A stretch of 33,954 nt of DNA from Lentisphaeria bacterium. GTDB lineage: Bacteria; Verrucomicrobiota; Lentisphaeria; Victivallales; Victivallaceae. The notes under the pieces were generated by a model. That model was not told where the DNA came from, searched no databases, and was given only the letters and a program-made list of their open reading frames with translations. The translations under genes were made by a program, and so were the position numbers. This document shows positions 1-9,775 of this stretch, one piece after another; the first letter of the stretch is position 1; each line of letters starts with the position of its first letter. The stretch spans positions 1-33,954 of the forward strand of contig JAFSYV010000115.1 of NCBI GenBank assembly GCA_017443585.1, given 5' to 3'.

Positions 1-426
1 GCCCGGAACGTGCTGGGGTGGAAGGATGCGGACAGCAGTGAATTTTCCGCCGAAAGCACCCATCCCGTCATCGATCTGATGGAATCCCAGCGGGGGATCG
101 AGGCCAAGGGCGGGACCATGCGGCTGGGCCGTTTCGGCTGCCGTCTGACCCCGGGAACATTGGCGGCGGAGCTGTACGGAAAAGAGGAGATCGGCGAGCG
201 TCACCGCCACCGCTACGAGTTCAACAATCACTTCCGGAAAGAGCTCGAAGAAGCCGGACTGCGCATTTCCGGCGTCAATCCGGAACAGGATCTGGTGGAA
301 ATAGTGGAGATCCCGGATCATCCCTACTTCATCGGCTGCCAGTTCCATCCCGAGTTCAAATCCCGGCCCATGGAGCCCCATCCCCTCTTCGACGGGCTCA
401 TCCGGGTCGCACTGAAAGGTAAATGA
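1..426 (+). CDS. pyrG: CTP synthase, C-terminal part (cut by window edge)
   Basis: This is the C-terminal end of CTP synthase, which aminates UTP to CTP using glutamine-derived ammonia. The frame is open from base 1 and ends at TGA 424-426. What is visible is the end of the glutaminase domain: ARNVLG near the start, the segment HRHRYEFNN, and the motif QFHPEF, whose His and Glu belong to the Cys-His-Glu triad of class I glutamine amidotransferases. The catalytic Cys and the whole synthetase domain lie outside the window. The stop overlaps ATG 423-425, an alternative start of carB, so the two pyrimidine genes are probably cotranscribed and translationally coupled. Confidence 0.95.
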   Translation, partial: ARNVLGWKDADSSEFSAESTHPVIDLMESQRGIEAKGGTMRLGRFGCRLTPGTLAAELYGKEEIGERHRHRYEFNNHFRKELEEAGLRISGVNPEQDLVEIVEIPDHPYFIGCQFHPEFKSRPMEPHPLFDGLIRVALKGK

Positions 427-428
427 TC

Positions 429-3400
429 ATGCCCAGACGCAATGACATCAAAAAAGTGCTCATCATCGGCTCCGGCCCCATAGTCATCGGGCAGGGGTGC
501 GAGTTCGACTACTCCGACGTACAGGCCTGCAAGGGGCTGAAAGCCGACGGCTTCGAAGTGATCCTGGTCAACTCCAACCCGGCCACGGTGATGACCGACC
601 CGGAGCTGGCGGACCGGACCTACATCGAACCCCTGACCTGCGAGATTTTGCAGGAGATCCTGCGGCGGGAACGTCCCGACGCGCTGCTGCCCACCCTCGG
701 CGGCCAGACGGCCCTGAACCTCGCCATGGAGCTGGAGGAAAAAGGGCTGCTCAAACGGTACAACACGGAGCTCATCGGGGCTTCGGCGGAGGCGATCCGG
801 CGGGCGGAAGACCGTCAGCTTTTCAAGGAGACCATGCAGAAGATCGGTCTCGACATGCCCCGTTCCGGTTCGGCCCATACTGAAAACGAAGCACGGGCCA
901 TCGCCCGGACCATCGGCAGCTGGCCCCTCATCATCCGGCCCGGATTCACCCTCGGCGGTACGGGGGGCGGCATCGCCCACGACGAGGAGGAGCTGGGCGT
1001 CATCGTCCGGCGGGGCTTGGAAGCGAGCCTCAACTGCGAAGTGCTGATCGAAGAATCGCTCCTGGGCTGGAAAGAGTTCGAAATGGAGGTCATGCGTGAC
1101 AAGAAGGGCAGCAGCGTCATCGTCTGCTCCATCGAGAACCTGGACCCCATGGGGGTGCATACGGGCGACAGCATCACCGTGGCCCCCATCCAGACCCTGA
1201 CCGACCGCGAGTATCAGGAAATGCGCACGGATTCGCTGCGGGTGCTGGCGGCCATCGGCGTGGAAACGGGCGGCAGCAACGTCCAGTGGGCCGTGGAGCC
1301 GGGAACGGGCCGCCGGATCATTATCGAAATGAACCCCCGGGTGAGCCGTTCCAGCGCTCTTGCGAGCAAGGCCACGGGCTTTCCCATCGCGAAGATCGCG
1401 GCGAAGCTGGCCGTGGGCTATACGCTGGATGAACTGCGCAACGACATCACGGGGAGCACCCCCAGCTGTTTCGAACCGGCGCTGGACTACGTGGTGACGA
1501 AGGTCCCCCGCTTCACTTTCGAAAAATTCCCCAGCGCGGAAACGACGCTGGGGACTCAGATGAAGTCCGTGGGCGAGGTCATGGCCATCGGCCGGACCTT
1601 CAAGCAGAGTATCCAGAAGGCCCTGCGGAGTCTGGAAACGGGCCGGGCGGGCTTCGGCGCCGACGGCAAGGACGGGAAATTCGAAGCCCTTTCGGACGAG
1701 GAGCTGGCGCATGAGATCAGTCGTCCCCACGCGGACCGGCTTTTCTGCATCCGGGCGGCCTTCAAACGGCACTGGAGCGTGGAAAAGGTCCACGGCCTGA
1801 GCGCCATCGACCCCTATTTCCTGCGGCATCTGGAAGAACTGAGCACGTTCGAAGAGGAGATCGCGGGCGCGGGCAGTGTGGAGAAACTGTCGCAGGATCC
1901 GGCGCTGTTCCGGCAGGCCAAGGAGCTGGGCTACAGCGACCGTCAGCTGGCGTTCCTCCTCAAGAGCACGGAAACCGCGGTCCGGCAGGCGCGGAAGGAT
2001 TCGGGCGTCGTCCCCGTCTACGGGGCGGTGGACACCTGCGCGGGAGAGTTCGAGGCGGTGACGCCCTACTATTACAGCACCTGGGCGGACCGGGGAGAAG
2101 AGGTCCGGAAGACGGGGAAGAGATCCATCATGGTCCTCGGGGGCGGCCCCAACCGGATCGGCCAGGGGATCGAGTTCGACTACTGCTGCTGCCATGCGGC
2201 CTTTTCCCTGCGCGAAGCGGGCTTCGAGGTGGTGATGGTTAATTCCAACCCCGAGACGGTTTCCACCGACTACGACACCAGCGACAAGCTGTACTTCGAG
2301 CCGCTGACCCTCGAGGATGTGATGAACATCTACGAACGGGAAAAGTGCGAAGGCGTGATCGTCCAGTTCGGCGGGCAGACGCCGCTCAACCTGGCCCTCG
2401 CCCTCAAACAGGCGGGAGCCCATGTGCTGGGGACGACCCCCGAGGACATCGACCTGGCCGAAGACCGGGACTATTTCAAGCAGCTGGCCTCGAAGATCGG
2501 GATCCGCCAGCCGGCCAGCGGCATCGCCCACAACGTGGAAGAAGCGGTGGCAGTGGCCGAAGGGATCGGCTACCCGGTGCTGGTGCGGCCCAGTTTCGTG
2601 CTGGGCGGCCGGGGCATGGTCATCGTCTACAAAGAGAAATACCTGCGGAAGTTCGTGGAAGAGGCCGCGGCCGCGGCGGAAGGCAAGCCCATCCTCATCG
2701 ACCGGTTCCTCGAAGAGGCGACGGAGCTGGATGTGGACTGCATTTCCGACGGCAAAACCACCGTCATCGGGGCCGTTCTGGAGCATGTGGAGCCCGCCGG
2801 GATCCACTCCGGGGATTCGGCGTCGGTGACGCCGCCCATGACCCTGGGGCCGGAGATCCGGGAACAGGTGAGGCAGTACGCGCTGGATTTCGCCCGCGAG
2901 CTCCACGTCTGCGGGCTGATGAACATGCAGCTGGCGGTGAAGGAGGGCGTGATCTACATGATCGAGGTGAACCCGCGGGCTTCGCGGACCATCCCCTTCG
3001 TGAGCAAATCCATCGGCCGCTCGCTTGCGGGGATGGCGGCGCTGTGCATGGTGGGCAGGAGCCTCGGGGAGCAGGGCTTCACCGAAGAGGTGAAACCGCC
3101 TTACACGGCGGTGAAGGAGGCGGTGTTCCCCTTCGTCAAATTCCCCGGCGCGGACGTGATACTGAGTCCCGAGATGAAATCCACGGGCGAGGTGATGAGC
3201 ATCGACCCCGACCGGGGGCTTGCCTACCTGAAAAGCCAGATCGCGGCGGGGAGCCGCCTGCCCCAGACGGGGACCGTCTTCCTTTCGGTGAAGGACGCGG
3301 ACAAGCCGAAGATCATCGAGATCGGCAAGAAGCTCCAGGAGCTGGGGTTCACGCTGTACGCGACGCTGGGCACCTCCACCTTGCTGTGGGGCGCCGGGAT

Positions 3401-3677
3401 CAAGACCCATGCGATCTTCCGGATCTCCGACGGGCGGCCCAATCTGCTGGATCTGCTCCACGAACACGGGGTGCAGTGGGTAATCAACACGACGGAGCCC
3501 GGCGCGGCGGCGCGGGTGGACGAGATCCTGATGCGGACCCGCGCGGTGGGCGCGGGAGTCCCGCTGACCACCACCATCGCGGGCGCGACGGCGGCGTTGG
3601 AGGGGCTCTCGGACAAGCTGGAATTCGGCCGTTTCGAGGTCTGTTCGCTCCAGGAATATCACAGACATCTGAGGTAA
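429..3677 (+). CDS. carB: Carbamoyl-phosphate synthase, large subunit
   Basis: The large subunit makes carbamoyl phosphate from bicarbonate, ammonia and two ATP for pyrimidine and arginine synthesis. At about 1082 residues it has the usual length. Two homologous halves are clear: [20 protein letters not shown] near the N-terminus is echoed at the start of the second half by [19 protein letters not shown], each followed by an ATP-grasp domain with a [10 protein letters not shown]-like loop. The last ~130 residues form the MGS-like allosteric domain. I prefer ATG 429 ([10 protein letters not shown], as in the family) because AAGG at 416-419 is well spaced from it; ATG 423, overlapping the pyrG stop, is the alternative. 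No carA is seen in the window, so the glutaminase subunit must be encoded elsewhere. Confidence 0.97.
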   Translation: MPRRNDIKKVLIIGSGPIVIGQGCEFDYSDVQACKGLKADGFEVILVNSNPATVMTDPELADRTYIEPLTCEILQEILRRERPDALLPTLGGQTALNLAMELEEKGLLKRYNTELIGASAEAIRRAEDRQLFKETMQKIGLDMPRSGSAHTENEARAIARTIGSWPLIIRPGFTLGGTGGGIAHDEEELGVIVRRGLEASLNCEVLIEESLLGWKEFEMEVMRDKKGSSVIVCSIENLDPMGVHTGDSITVAPIQTLTDREYQEMRTDSLRVLAAIGVETGGSNVQWAVEPGTGRRIIIEMNPRVSRSSALASKATGFPIAKIAAKLAVGYTLDELRNDITGSTPSCFEPALDYVVTKVPRFTFEKFPSAETTLGTQMKSVGEVMAIGRTFKQSIQKALRSLETGRAGFGADGKDGKFEALSDEELAHEISRPHADRLFCIRAAFKRHWSVEKVHGLSAIDPYFLRHLEELSTFEEEIAGAGSVEKLSQDPALFRQAKELGYSDRQLAFLLKSTETAVRQARKDSGVVPVYGAVDTCAGEFEAVTPYYYSTWADRGEEVRKTGKRSIMVLGGGPNRIGQGIEFDYCCCHAAFSLREAGFEVVMVNSNPETVSTDYDTSDKLYFEPLTLEDVMNIYEREKCEGVIVQFGGQTPLNLALALKQAGAHVLGTTPEDIDLAEDRDYFKQLASKIGIRQPASGIAHNVEEAVAVAEGIGYPVLVRPSFVLGGRGMVIVYKEKYLRKFVEEAAAAAEGKPILIDRFLEEATELDVDCISDGKTTVIGAVLEHVEPAGIHSGDSASVTPPMTLGPEIREQVRQYALDFARELHVCGLMNMQLAVKEGVIYMIEVNPRASRTIPFVSKSIGRSLAGMAALCMVGRSLGEQGFTEEVKPPYTAVKEAVFPFVKFPGADVILSPEMKSTGEVMSIDPDRGLAYLKSQIAAGSRLPQTGTVFLSVKDADKPKIIEIGKKLQELGFTLYATLGTSTLLWGAGIKTHAIFRISDGRPNLLDLLHEHGVQWVINTTEPGAAARVDEILMRTRAVGAGVPLTTTIAGATAALEGLSDKLEFGRFEVCSLQEYHRHLR

Positions 3678-3692
3678 ACAACAAGAATTGAA

Positions 3693-5231
3693 ATGGAAAA
3701 GATAATCGTTCTCGATTTCGGTTCGCAGTACAGTCAGCTGATCGCGCGGCGGATCCGGGAGTGTCACGTCTACAGCCAGATCGTGCCTTTCGGGACGCCT
3801 GCGGCGGAGATAAGAAAAGAAGCGCCGAAGGGGATCATCCTTTCGGGCGGCCCGGCCAGCGTGTACGCGGAAAACGCGCCCAAATGCGACCCGGCGATTT
3901 TCGACCTCGGGGTGCCCGTGCTGGGCATCTGCTACGGGCTGCAGCTCACGCTGCACACCTTCGGCGGCGTGATCGCCCGTTCGGCGGCCCGCGAGTACGG
4001 AAAAGCCGAGGTGCGGATAAAGAAGGCGACTCCCCTCTTCGCCGGGCTCCCGGAGCGGATCGAGGTGTGGATGAGCCACGGGGACAAAGTGACCGAGCTT
4101 CCCCCCGGCGGAGCCGAGATCCTCGGGGAAAGCGAAAACACCTCTTTCTGCGCGCTGAAACTGAAGGACCGGGAAATCTACGGACTTCAATTTCACCCCG
4201 AGGTGGCCCATACGCCCCGGGGGAAGGAGATCTTGAACAACTTCTGCACCCGGATCTGCGGATGCCGCGGCGAGTGGCGGATGAGCTCCTTCGTCGAGAG
4301 CGCGGTGAAGGAGATCCGGGAAAAGGTCGGAAAAGCCAAGGTGATCCTCGGGCTTTCCGGCGGCGTCGATTCCAGCGTGGCGGCGGCGCTGATCCACCGG
4401 GGGATCGGGGACCAGCTGCACTGCATCTTCGTCGACAACGGGCTGCTGCGGAAGAACGAGCCGGAGCGGGTGAGGGAACTTTTCGGAAAATCCTTCAAGA
4501 TGCAATTGACGTGCGTGGACGCGTCGGAGCGGTTTCTGTCGAAGCTTGCGAACGTGAGCGACCCCGAAACCAAGCGCAAGATCATCGGGAAGGAGTTCGT
4601 GGAGGTCTTCACCGAGGCCGCCGCCGGGATCCCCGATGCGGAGTTTCTGGGACAGGGGACCACCTATCCGGACGTGATCGAAAGCGTGTCCATCGCCGGG
4701 AATCCCTCGGCTCTGATCAAGAGCCACCACACCGTGGGGGGCCTGCCCGCGGGGCTGAAGTTCAAACTGCTGGAGCCGTTGAAGTGCCTTTTCAAGGACG
4801 AAGTGCGGGAGCTGGGGCGTGAGCTGGGACTGCCCGAAGAGGCGGTGATGCGCCAGCCCTTCCCCGGCCCCGGTCTGGCGGTGCGGCACCTGGGCGCGGT
4901 GACCCGCGAGACGCTGGAAATACTCCGGAACGCGGACGAGGTCGTGACCCAGGAGATCCGGGCGGCGGGACTGTACCGCAAGGTCTGGCAGTCCTTCGCG
5001 GTCTTCCTCCCCGTGCGGAGCGTGGGCGTGATGGGCGACGAGCGCAGTTACGACTGGTGCATAGCCTTGCGGACGGTGGAAAGTTCCGACGGGATGACGG
5101 CGGACTGGGCCGAACTGCCCTACGAGGTGATCCGGAAGATCTCCGGCCGGATCACGAACGAGGTCGCCGGGGTGAACCGGGTCGTCTACGACGTGACCAG
5201 CAAGCCCCCCGCCACCATCGAGTGGGAATAG
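3693..5231 (+). CDS. guaA: GMP synthase (glutamine-hydrolysing)
   Basis: GMP synthase converts XMP to GMP with ATP and glutamine in the cytoplasm. The 512-residue protein has the normal three-part layout. The N-terminal class I glutaminase has the nucleophile Cys80 in GICYGLQ and His168/Glu170 in QFHPE. The ATP-pyrophosphatase domain has the PP-loop SGGVDSS at residues 222-228. The C-terminal dimerisation domain ends [11 protein letters not shown], the usual GuaA ending. It starts 15 bases after carB and is probably in the same transcript. No obvious terminator follows; the next 180 bases hold a pseudopilin remnant and then the convergent AraC-family gene. Confidence 0.97.
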   Translation: MEKIIVLDFGSQYSQLIARRIRECHVYSQIVPFGTPAAEIRKEAPKGIILSGGPASVYAENAPKCDPAIFDLGVPVLGICYGLQLTLHTFGGVIARSAAREYGKAEVRIKKATPLFAGLPERIEVWMSHGDKVTELPPGGAEILGESENTSFCALKLKDREIYGLQFHPEVAHTPRGKEILNNFCTRICGCRGEWRMSSFVESAVKEIREKVGKAKVILGLSGGVDSSVAAALIHRGIGDQLHCIFVDNGLLRKNEPERVRELFGKSFKMQLTCVDASERFLSKLANVSDPETKRKIIGKEFVEVFTEAAAGIPDAEFLGQGTTYPDVIESVSIAGNPSALIKSHHTVGGLPAGLKFKLLEPLKCLFKDEVRELGRELGLPEEAVMRQPFPGPGLAVRHLGAVTRETLEILRNADEVVTQEIRAAGLYRKVWQSFAVFLPVRSVGVMGDERSYDWCIALRTVESSDGMTADWAELPYEVIRKISGRITNEVAGVNRVVYDVTSKPPATIEWE

Positions 5232-5241
5232 ACACCTCCGT

Positions 5242-5363
5242 GCCGCCCCCGTCAGTTGCCGGAACAATAAGCGGATCGAAATCCTCCCTGACCGGCCGTG
5301 AAGTGAAATCCTCCCGGCTCCGCCGTCCCGCGGCCCGGTGTCCTTTCGGCGAAGCGGGGCTGG
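5242..5363 (+). pseudogene. Collapsed remnant of a pseudopilin gene
   Basis: Two blocks of this intergenic stretch match two separated blocks of the intact pseudopilin gene at 6494-7285. Bases 5242-5268 match 6611-6637 (the stretch encoding AAAVSCQNN) with 3 mismatches in 27. Bases 5273-5363 match 6950-7040 (encoding [11 protein letters not shown] and [11 protein letters not shown]) with about 11 mismatches in 91. The roughly 310 bases between the blocks in the intact gene are missing here, and the two blocks are in different frames, so no pilin can be made. The second block is itself still open and runs to TGA 5393-5395. It looks like a duplicated pseudopilin gene that lost its middle; a dispersed repeat captured from such a gene is the alternative. 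Confidence 0.6.
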
Positions 5364-5410
5364 AGCCGGGCCGTATCGCGTGGCGCATTCCCTGAGGTCG
5401 GCGGCCGGCG

Positions 5411-6286
5411 TCATTCGCTGAAGAGATCGGCCAGCTCCTTCGCCCAGCGTTCCTTTTCGCGGCGGAACTCGCCCGGTGTGACGTGGAAGCGCTCCCGGAA
5501 TTTCCGGTGAAAGGAGCCCGCCCCGGAAAACTGGAGTTCCCGGACGATCTCCGCCAGCGGCTCCTTCGAACGCAGCAGCGCCGCCGCGGCCGCCCGGAGC
5601 TTCAGCTCCTCCACATAGCGGTGGGGCGTGGTGTGAAAAGTCCTCTTCCAGTACTGGTAGAAGGAGGCGTGGGAAAATCCGAACTGCTCCGCCACGGTGT
5701 CCAGAGCGAGTTTTTCGTCGAAGTGGTGCTGGAAGTAGAGTTCGACTTCACGGATGCGGCTCTCCGGCGTCCGCTCTCCGGCGGGAGCTCCCTGCCGGAC
5801 AAAGAGGAGCTCCCGCAGGATGTCGAAACAGATGCCGTCGATCCGGTCTCCGGGGTTTTCCAGCGAGGTGCAGATGCGGATGAACTTGCGGAATTCGCCC
5901 ACGAGCCGCTGAAGTTCCGTTCCCAGCCGCAGGGGCAGAAAGGGCTCTTCGGGGAACAGGCCCCACGAACGCAGCAGCGCCACGGTTTCCGCCGGATAGC
6001 TGAAGCCGATGGCCTCACGGGGAGAAACGCCGTCGAGGCGGATCCTCATGCCGGGACGCTTGAAGACCACGTTGGGAAAGGGGATGTTCATGATCCGGCC
6101 GTCGATCTCGTCCCGGCACAGCCGGGCGTCCGAATCGAGGCGCACCGTGACCTCGTACTTGCCGAAGATCATCTCCTGCTCGTCCGCCGGGAAGCGTCTC
6201 CGGCCGCAGGAATACAATCCTGACACATTTGCCGGGAAACGGGAAACACGTTTCAGCTCCAGCGCATCCGGAAAAATGAATGCCAT
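5411..6286 (-). CDS. AraC-family transcriptional regulator
   Basis: This 291-residue protein ends in an AraC/XylS DNA-binding domain (about residues 180-280). Its first helix-turn-helix lies around LDTVAEQFGFSHASFYQYWK, the second around EIVRELQFSGAGSFHRKF, and it closes with the family signature F.V.PGEFRR. The N-terminal ~160 residues are probably an effector-binding domain of unknown ligand. A purine-rich ribosome site (GAAAGG) sits ahead of ATG 6286. The gene is divergent from the pseudopilin/secreted protein/glycoside hydrolase unit, so by common AraC logic it probably controls that unit, perhaps in response to a sugar; this is inference. Confidence 0.9.
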   Translation of the reverse strand: MAFIFPDALELKRVSRFPANVSGLYSCGRRRFPADEQEMIFGKYEVTVRLDSDARLCRDEIDGRIMNIPFPNVVFKRPGMRIRLDGVSPREAIGFSYPAETVALLRSWGLFPEEPFLPLRLGTELQRLVGEFRKFIRICTSLENPGDRIDGICFDILRELLFVRQGAPAGERTPESRIREVELYFQHHFDEKLALDTVAEQFGFSHASFYQYWKRTFHTTPHRYVEELKLRAAAAALLRSKEPLAEIVRELQFSGAGSFHRKFRERFHVTPGEFRREKERWAKELADLFSE

Positions 6287-6329
6287 AGGGAAAACCTTTC
6301 TTCATCAACGAAAAACACCTGTCCTTCCT

Positions 6330-6358
6330 AATATATTCCCACCGGGCCTTTTTTGCAA
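6330..6358 (-). promoter_or_regulatory. Predicted promoter of the AraC-family gene
   Basis: On the minus strand, -35 TTGCAA (6353-6358) is followed after 17 bases by -10 TATATT (6330-6335), about 44 bases ahead of ATG 6286. The spacer contains CGGTG, but further from the -10 box than in the other promoters of this window. Confidence 0.55.
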
Positions 6359-6405
6359 CTCGCGGGGAGGGGCGAAAGCCTGCTTTTTACCGGAAAAAAT
6401 ACGAT

Positions 6406-6425
6406 TTGATATACCTTGATATACA
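6406..6425 (+). promoter_or_regulatory. Tandem 10-base repeat, candidate operator
   Basis: TTGATATACC (6406-6415) is followed directly by TTGATATACA (6416-6425), two near-identical units one helical turn apart. They lie 8 bases upstream of the -35 box of the pseudopilin promoter, in the region shared with the divergent AraC-family gene. A direct repeat there is a plausible site for that regulator. AraC sites are often longer and about 21 bases apart, so this is only a candidate. Confidence 0.4.
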
Positions 6426-6433
6426 AAATAACC

Positions 6434-6461
6434 TTGCCTTGGAGCTTTGCGGTGCTATATT
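6434..6461 (+). promoter_or_regulatory. Predicted promoter of the first pseudopilin unit
   Basis: TTGCCT (6434-6439), a 16-base spacer ending GCGGTGC, then TATATT (6456-6461). The TG one base ahead of the -10 box makes it an extended -10 promoter. Fifteen bases here (GCGGTGCTATATTAT) recur exactly in the minus-strand promoter at 31830-31857. Confidence 0.6.
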
Positions 6462-6493
6462 ATAAGGCATATCGTCAAAAAAAGGGAATGAGA

Positions 6494-7285
6494 ATGAAAA
6501 AACAAACCAAAGACTCCGTTTTCACGCTGATCGAACTTCTGGTGGTCATCGCCATCCTCGCCATCCTCGCCTCCATGCTGCTGCCCGCGTTGCAGCAGGC
6601 CCGGGACCGGGCCGCCGCCGTCAGTTGTCAGAACAATTTCAAGACGCTGGGCAACGCCCTGGCCCTCTACCTTCAGGACAACAGCGACTTCTGGCCGGGC
6701 TACTGGAACGGCGGCAGTCCCAACCAGACCTTCCGCTCGTGTTTCTTTTACTGCAAGAAGCGTCCTGCGAACAACGCCGGAGACTTCGGGCTTCTGTGCG
6801 ACTATCTGGGGTTCGACTCGAACGCCTCTCTTTTCGGCGTCCGCCGCGTGAACAACGAGATGGTCGTCTGCAAATTCGCCTGTCCGAAACTGCCCCGCGA
6901 GGTCGCTCCCGGAAAAGAGTACCGGAGCGGTCTCGCCATGACCAAGAACGGGTCGAAATCCTCCCTGACCAACCGTGAAGTGAAGAGCACCCGGCTCCGC
7001 CGTCCCGCGGCCTGGTGTCCTTTCGGCGAAGTGGAGCAGGGCGATCTTTCCGCGTGTCTTGCGTGGAACTACGAGGCCGTTCCGGGCGAGGTGAAGACCA
7101 ACGCCTTCGCCTACCGCCACGGCTCGGGCAGCGGCGCGGGCGCGGTGCTCATTTACGGCGACTTCCATGTGGCCCTGCTGAATAAGTATCAGATCCCCGC
7201 CAACTGGTCCGTGGGCAGCCCCGCCTACTACGGCTGCTTCTGGAATCCCTGGCCGCAGGCGGGCTACGAAGACCGGTGGAAATAA
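6494..7285 (+). CDS. Type II secretion/type IV pilin-like pseudopilin
   Basis: This 263-residue protein starts with a short basic leader (MKKQTKDSV) followed by the class III signal [16 protein letters not shown], the hydrophobic N-terminal helix of pilins and pseudopilins with Glu at +5 for assembly and N-methylation. The residue before the cut site is Val rather than the usual Gly. Then comes [13 protein letters not shown], typical of the large pseudopilin families of Lentisphaerota and Planctomycetota. The C-terminal part has AYRHG followed by [10 protein letters not shown], a version of the H-X9-DG type ending. ATG 6494 is chosen because AGGGA (6483-6487) is ideally spaced; ATG 6488 is also possible. 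Its ligand is unknown. It heads a unit with a secreted protein and a glycoside hydrolase, so a role in binding or handling a glycan at the surface is plausible. Confidence 0.85.
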   Translation: MKKQTKDSVFTLIELLVVIAILAILASMLLPALQQARDRAAAVSCQNNFKTLGNALALYLQDNSDFWPGYWNGGSPNQTFRSCFFYCKKRPANNAGDFGLLCDYLGFDSNASLFGVRRVNNEMVVCKFACPKLPREVAPGKEYRSGLAMTKNGSKSSLTNREVKSTRLRRPAAWCPFGEVEQGDLSACLAWNYEAVPGEVKTNAFAYRHGSGSGAGAVLIYGDFHVALLNKYQIPANWSVGSPAYYGCFWNPWPQAGYEDRWK

Positions 7286-7318
7286 GCCGCGTTGCGCCCG
7301 GCGAAGGGGCCCATCGAC

Positions 7319-7780
7319 ATGAAAAAGACGCTCCTCATTCCGGCGGCGCTCTGCGGCATTTTCTCCGGACTGGCGGGACTGACCGTTGCAGAGAGCGGAA
7401 AATCTCCCTGTCAGATCGTGGTCCCCGAACCCGCGGGGAACAAGGCCCTGGACGATTACGTCGCCCTGGGCGGCAAGGTGATCCGGACCGCCGTCAAAAA
7501 GGCTTCCGGAGCCGTCGTCACCGTGACCCTCCCGGGCCGGGGCAAGGCGTATCTCACCGCCGGATGGGTCAACGCCGCGGGCCGCTTCGCCGCCAACAGT
7601 TCCGAAGTTCCGGGGACGGTCCTTTCCGACCGGCCCCAGGTGCTGACCCGGACCTTCCGCCCGACGCCGCGGATCCGGCAGAAGGGGGGCGACGCCTTTT
7701 ACGCCAACATCTTCCTCCGCCGTCCCGACGGGGGATTCATCATGCAGAAAGCGGAACTGAGGATCCGCAGGGCAAAATAA
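7319..7780 (+). CDS. Small secreted protein of unknown function
   Basis: I do not recognise this 153-residue protein. ATG 7319 gives a standard signal peptide: MKKT, then a hydrophobic stretch LLIPAALCGIFSGLAGL, with likely cleavage after TVAES or nearby. A frame start further upstream (7292) would bury the signal and is rejected. The mature part is rich in alternating hydrophobic and Thr/Val residues (GAVVTVTLPG, KAYLTAGWVN), suggesting a small beta-sandwich. It lies between a pseudopilin and a putative glycoside hydrolase, 33 bases after the former and 20 before the latter, and is probably cotranscribed with both. A carbohydrate-binding or accessory role is possible but not shown. Confidence 0.7.
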   Translation: MKKTLLIPAALCGIFSGLAGLTVAESGKSPCQIVVPEPAGNKALDDYVALGGKVIRTAVKKASGAVVTVTLPGRGKAYLTAGWVNAAGRFAANSSEVPGTVLSDRPQVLTRTFRPTPRIRQKGGDAFYANIFLRRPDGGFIMQKAELRIRRAK

Positions 7781-7800
7781 CCGACAAGGAGAATCGTTCC

Positions 7801-9663
7801 ATGGCACAGCAGCAATTTCTCGAACTCGACAACGGCAAACTCGATCTGCGCCTCGCTTCCGACGGATCGAGGATCGAGATCCGCACTCCCCGGGGCACCT
7901 TGTGGGAACGGGAGAACTACATCACCGCGGTCTACGGCGGGCAGAGGCTGCTGGAACTGCTCCCGTGGAGCAAGGTGAAGACCTCCCTCGCCGACGACGA
8001 GATCCGCATCGACATCACCGATACCGTCTGGTACGGCCGTTTTCCGGGGCACGGGTACTTAAAACCCGATCCCGCGCCGCCCATCACTTTTTCGTTCCGG
8101 ATCAGGCTGGAAGACGAGGATGTCCTCTTCATCACCGAAGTCCCGAAAAACCTCGACGACGAGACCGTGGAGATCTTCTTCCCCGACGCGGCGCTGAAAT
8201 GGGACACCGCCAAACCGGGAGAACTGGCCGGAGCCTTCAACACGGCGGGGGCCCTCTTTTCCTATCCTTCGCAGGAGCGGCTCTATCTGGACTACTGGAC
8301 GATCCTGCCCGTGGCGGGCTTTTTCACCCCCGAAGGCGGCGCGGGGATCCGGACCGCGGAAGTTTGCGACTACCGGATCCGCCTCGACGTCAACAACCGG
8401 GGCCCCGCGGGACAGGCGGTCCTCATCCACAGCTTCGACCGGGGCAAGAGCGAGTACGAACGCACCGTGCGGATGCACTTCTTCCCCAAAGGGAGCAATT
8501 ACGTGGACCTGGCCAAGTGGCACCGGGCGGGCGTCAAGCGCGAAGGGCGCTTCGTCACGCTGAAGGACAAGATCGCCGCCACGCCCGAAGCGGCCAAGCT
8601 GGCGGGCTCCGTCATCTGGAAGCACAACGTCTACGCGTGTCCGGTCCCGCCCGGCGTGAAGAAGGATTACTCCCTCTACACCCGCAGCCTCGAGGCGGCC
8701 GAAGCCGAAGGCCGCCCCGGCAACTGGAGCGCGAAAGAAATCTTCGACACCGCTCACGCCGCCGGATTCGACCGGGTGTGCATCCTCAACACCGGGTGGA
8801 GCTACAAGGGCTTCGACAGCGGCTATCCCACCCGCTTCCCGGTGAATCCCGAACGGGGCACGGAAGAGGAGTTCAAGGCCGCCGCCGCCTACGGCCGGAG
8901 CTTGTCGCCCGACTACATCTTCTCGGTCCACGACAACTACCGGGACGTCTACCCCAATACGCCGGAATTTTCCTTCGACGAGGTCATGCGCGACCAGGAC
9001 GGCGGCCGCATCAAGGGCGGCATCTGGCAGGGGGGCCGCTGTTACCTCATGTGCGGGAAATGTACGCAGAAGTATGCGCAGAGGGACCTTGCCCATATCG
9101 CCGAAATGTGCGGAAGGGGGGCCATCTATCTGGACGTTCAGGGCGGGGTGACCCTGCGGAACTGCTACCATCCGGACCACCCCGGCTCCAAGCGGGACGA
9201 CGCCCGGTGGCGGCTGGAGACTTTCCGCCTCGCAAAGAAATTCATCGGCGCCGTGGCCACCGAGGGGGCGCCTCACGAGTTCGCCATACCGGACATCGAC
9301 CTGGGAGCCTATCCCGGCATCAAAAACGGCAACGCTTCCAACCGGCGGCCCATCCCCTTCCTGTATCTGGTCTACCACGATTCGCTCTACGGCTTCTTCG
9401 GGCAGGGGACCTGCGGCGTCTGGGGCAAAGAGTATGTGAACTACGTGGCCCTTTACGGGGCGCTGCCCTGGGACTTCGGGGCGGATTCGCTCCGCATTTC
9501 GCGGGAACTGCGCGACACTTGCACCGCGGAAATGCTCACCCACGAATTCCTTTCTGAAACGCTTCAGCGCACATGTTTTTCCGACGGCGTCCGGGTCCTC
9601 GCCAACTTCGGTTCGAAGGAGGAAGAGGGGATCCCCGCCGGAAGTTTCGTCATCAGAAAGTGA
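7801..9663 (+). CDS. Putative glycoside hydrolase (DUF5696/GH101-like)
   Basis: This 620-residue protein looks like a carbohydrate-active enzyme: an N-terminal beta-sandwich (about 1-260), then an (alpha/beta)8-barrel-like part with aromatic and acidic motifs. It resembles DUF5696/GH101-type proteins, whose relatives cut O-glycans of mucins; I am not certain of the family. Candidate catalytic acids are Asp445 in IYLDVQGG and Glu488 in ATEGAPHEF, with DIDLGAY close behind. A CYHPDHPGSKRDD segment resembles the substrate loop of such barrels. No signal peptide is visible, so it acts inside the cell or is exported in another way. AAGGAGA just ahead supports ATG 7801. It is the last gene of the AraC-adjacent unit. 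Confidence 0.65.
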   Translation: MAQQQFLELDNGKLDLRLASDGSRIEIRTPRGTLWERENYITAVYGGQRLLELLPWSKVKTSLADDEIRIDITDTVWYGRFPGHGYLKPDPAPPITFSFRIRLEDEDVLFITEVPKNLDDETVEIFFPDAALKWDTAKPGELAGAFNTAGALFSYPSQERLYLDYWTILPVAGFFTPEGGAGIRTAEVCDYRIRLDVNNRGPAGQAVLIHSFDRGKSEYERTVRMHFFPKGSNYVDLAKWHRAGVKREGRFVTLKDKIAATPEAAKLAGSVIWKHNVYACPVPPGVKKDYSLYTRSLEAAEAEGRPGNWSAKEIFDTAHAAGFDRVCILNTGWSYKGFDSGYPTRFPVNPERGTEEEFKAAAAYGRSLSPDYIFSVHDNYRDVYPNTPEFSFDEVMRDQDGGRIKGGIWQGGRCYLMCGKCTQKYAQRDLAHIAEMCGRGAIYLDVQGGVTLRNCYHPDHPGSKRDDARWRLETFRLAKKFIGAVATEGAPHEFAIPDIDLGAYPGIKNGNASNRRPIPFLYLVYHDSLYGFFGQGTCGVWGKEYVNYVALYGALPWDFGADSLRISRELRDTCTAEMLTHEFLSETLQRTCFSDGVRVLANFGSKEEEGIPAGSFVIRK

Positions 9664-9676
9664 TCTTCCGTTTCCG

Positions 9677-9705
9677 CCGCCCCTTTCCCCGTTGAAAAGG
9701 GGCGG
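9677..9705 (+). terminator. Strong hairpin after the glycoside hydrolase gene
   Basis: CCGCCCCTTT (9677-9686) pairs perfectly with AAAGGGGCGG (9696-9705) around a 9-base loop, 14 bases past the stop codon. No T-run follows on the plus strand, so it is either a U-less terminator or an mRNA 3'-end protector. It separates the glycan unit from the B12 locus. Confidence 0.5.
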
Positions 9706-9734
9706 AAAAGAGCGGAGAGCAGCCCCTTTCGAGG

Positions 9735-9763
9735 TTGAAAAAACAGGGGTTCGGGTGTATCTT
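9735..9763 (+). promoter_or_regulatory. Predicted promoter of the riboswitch-controlled B12 unit
   Basis: TTGAAA (9735-9740), a 17-base spacer ending CGGGTG, then TATCTT (9758-9763). The transcription start would fall around 9770, just ahead of the first riboswitch stem, which fits well. Confidence 0.6.
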
Positions 9764-9775
9764 ATATACAGAGCA

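Noticed and set aside
324-5414. A 1696-codon open frame on the minus strand across carB and guaA
   Set aside because: It is a shadow of GC-rich coding DNA: low-complexity Arg/His/Pro/Asp/Leu-rich sequence, no domains, and it runs exactly opposite to two textbook genes.
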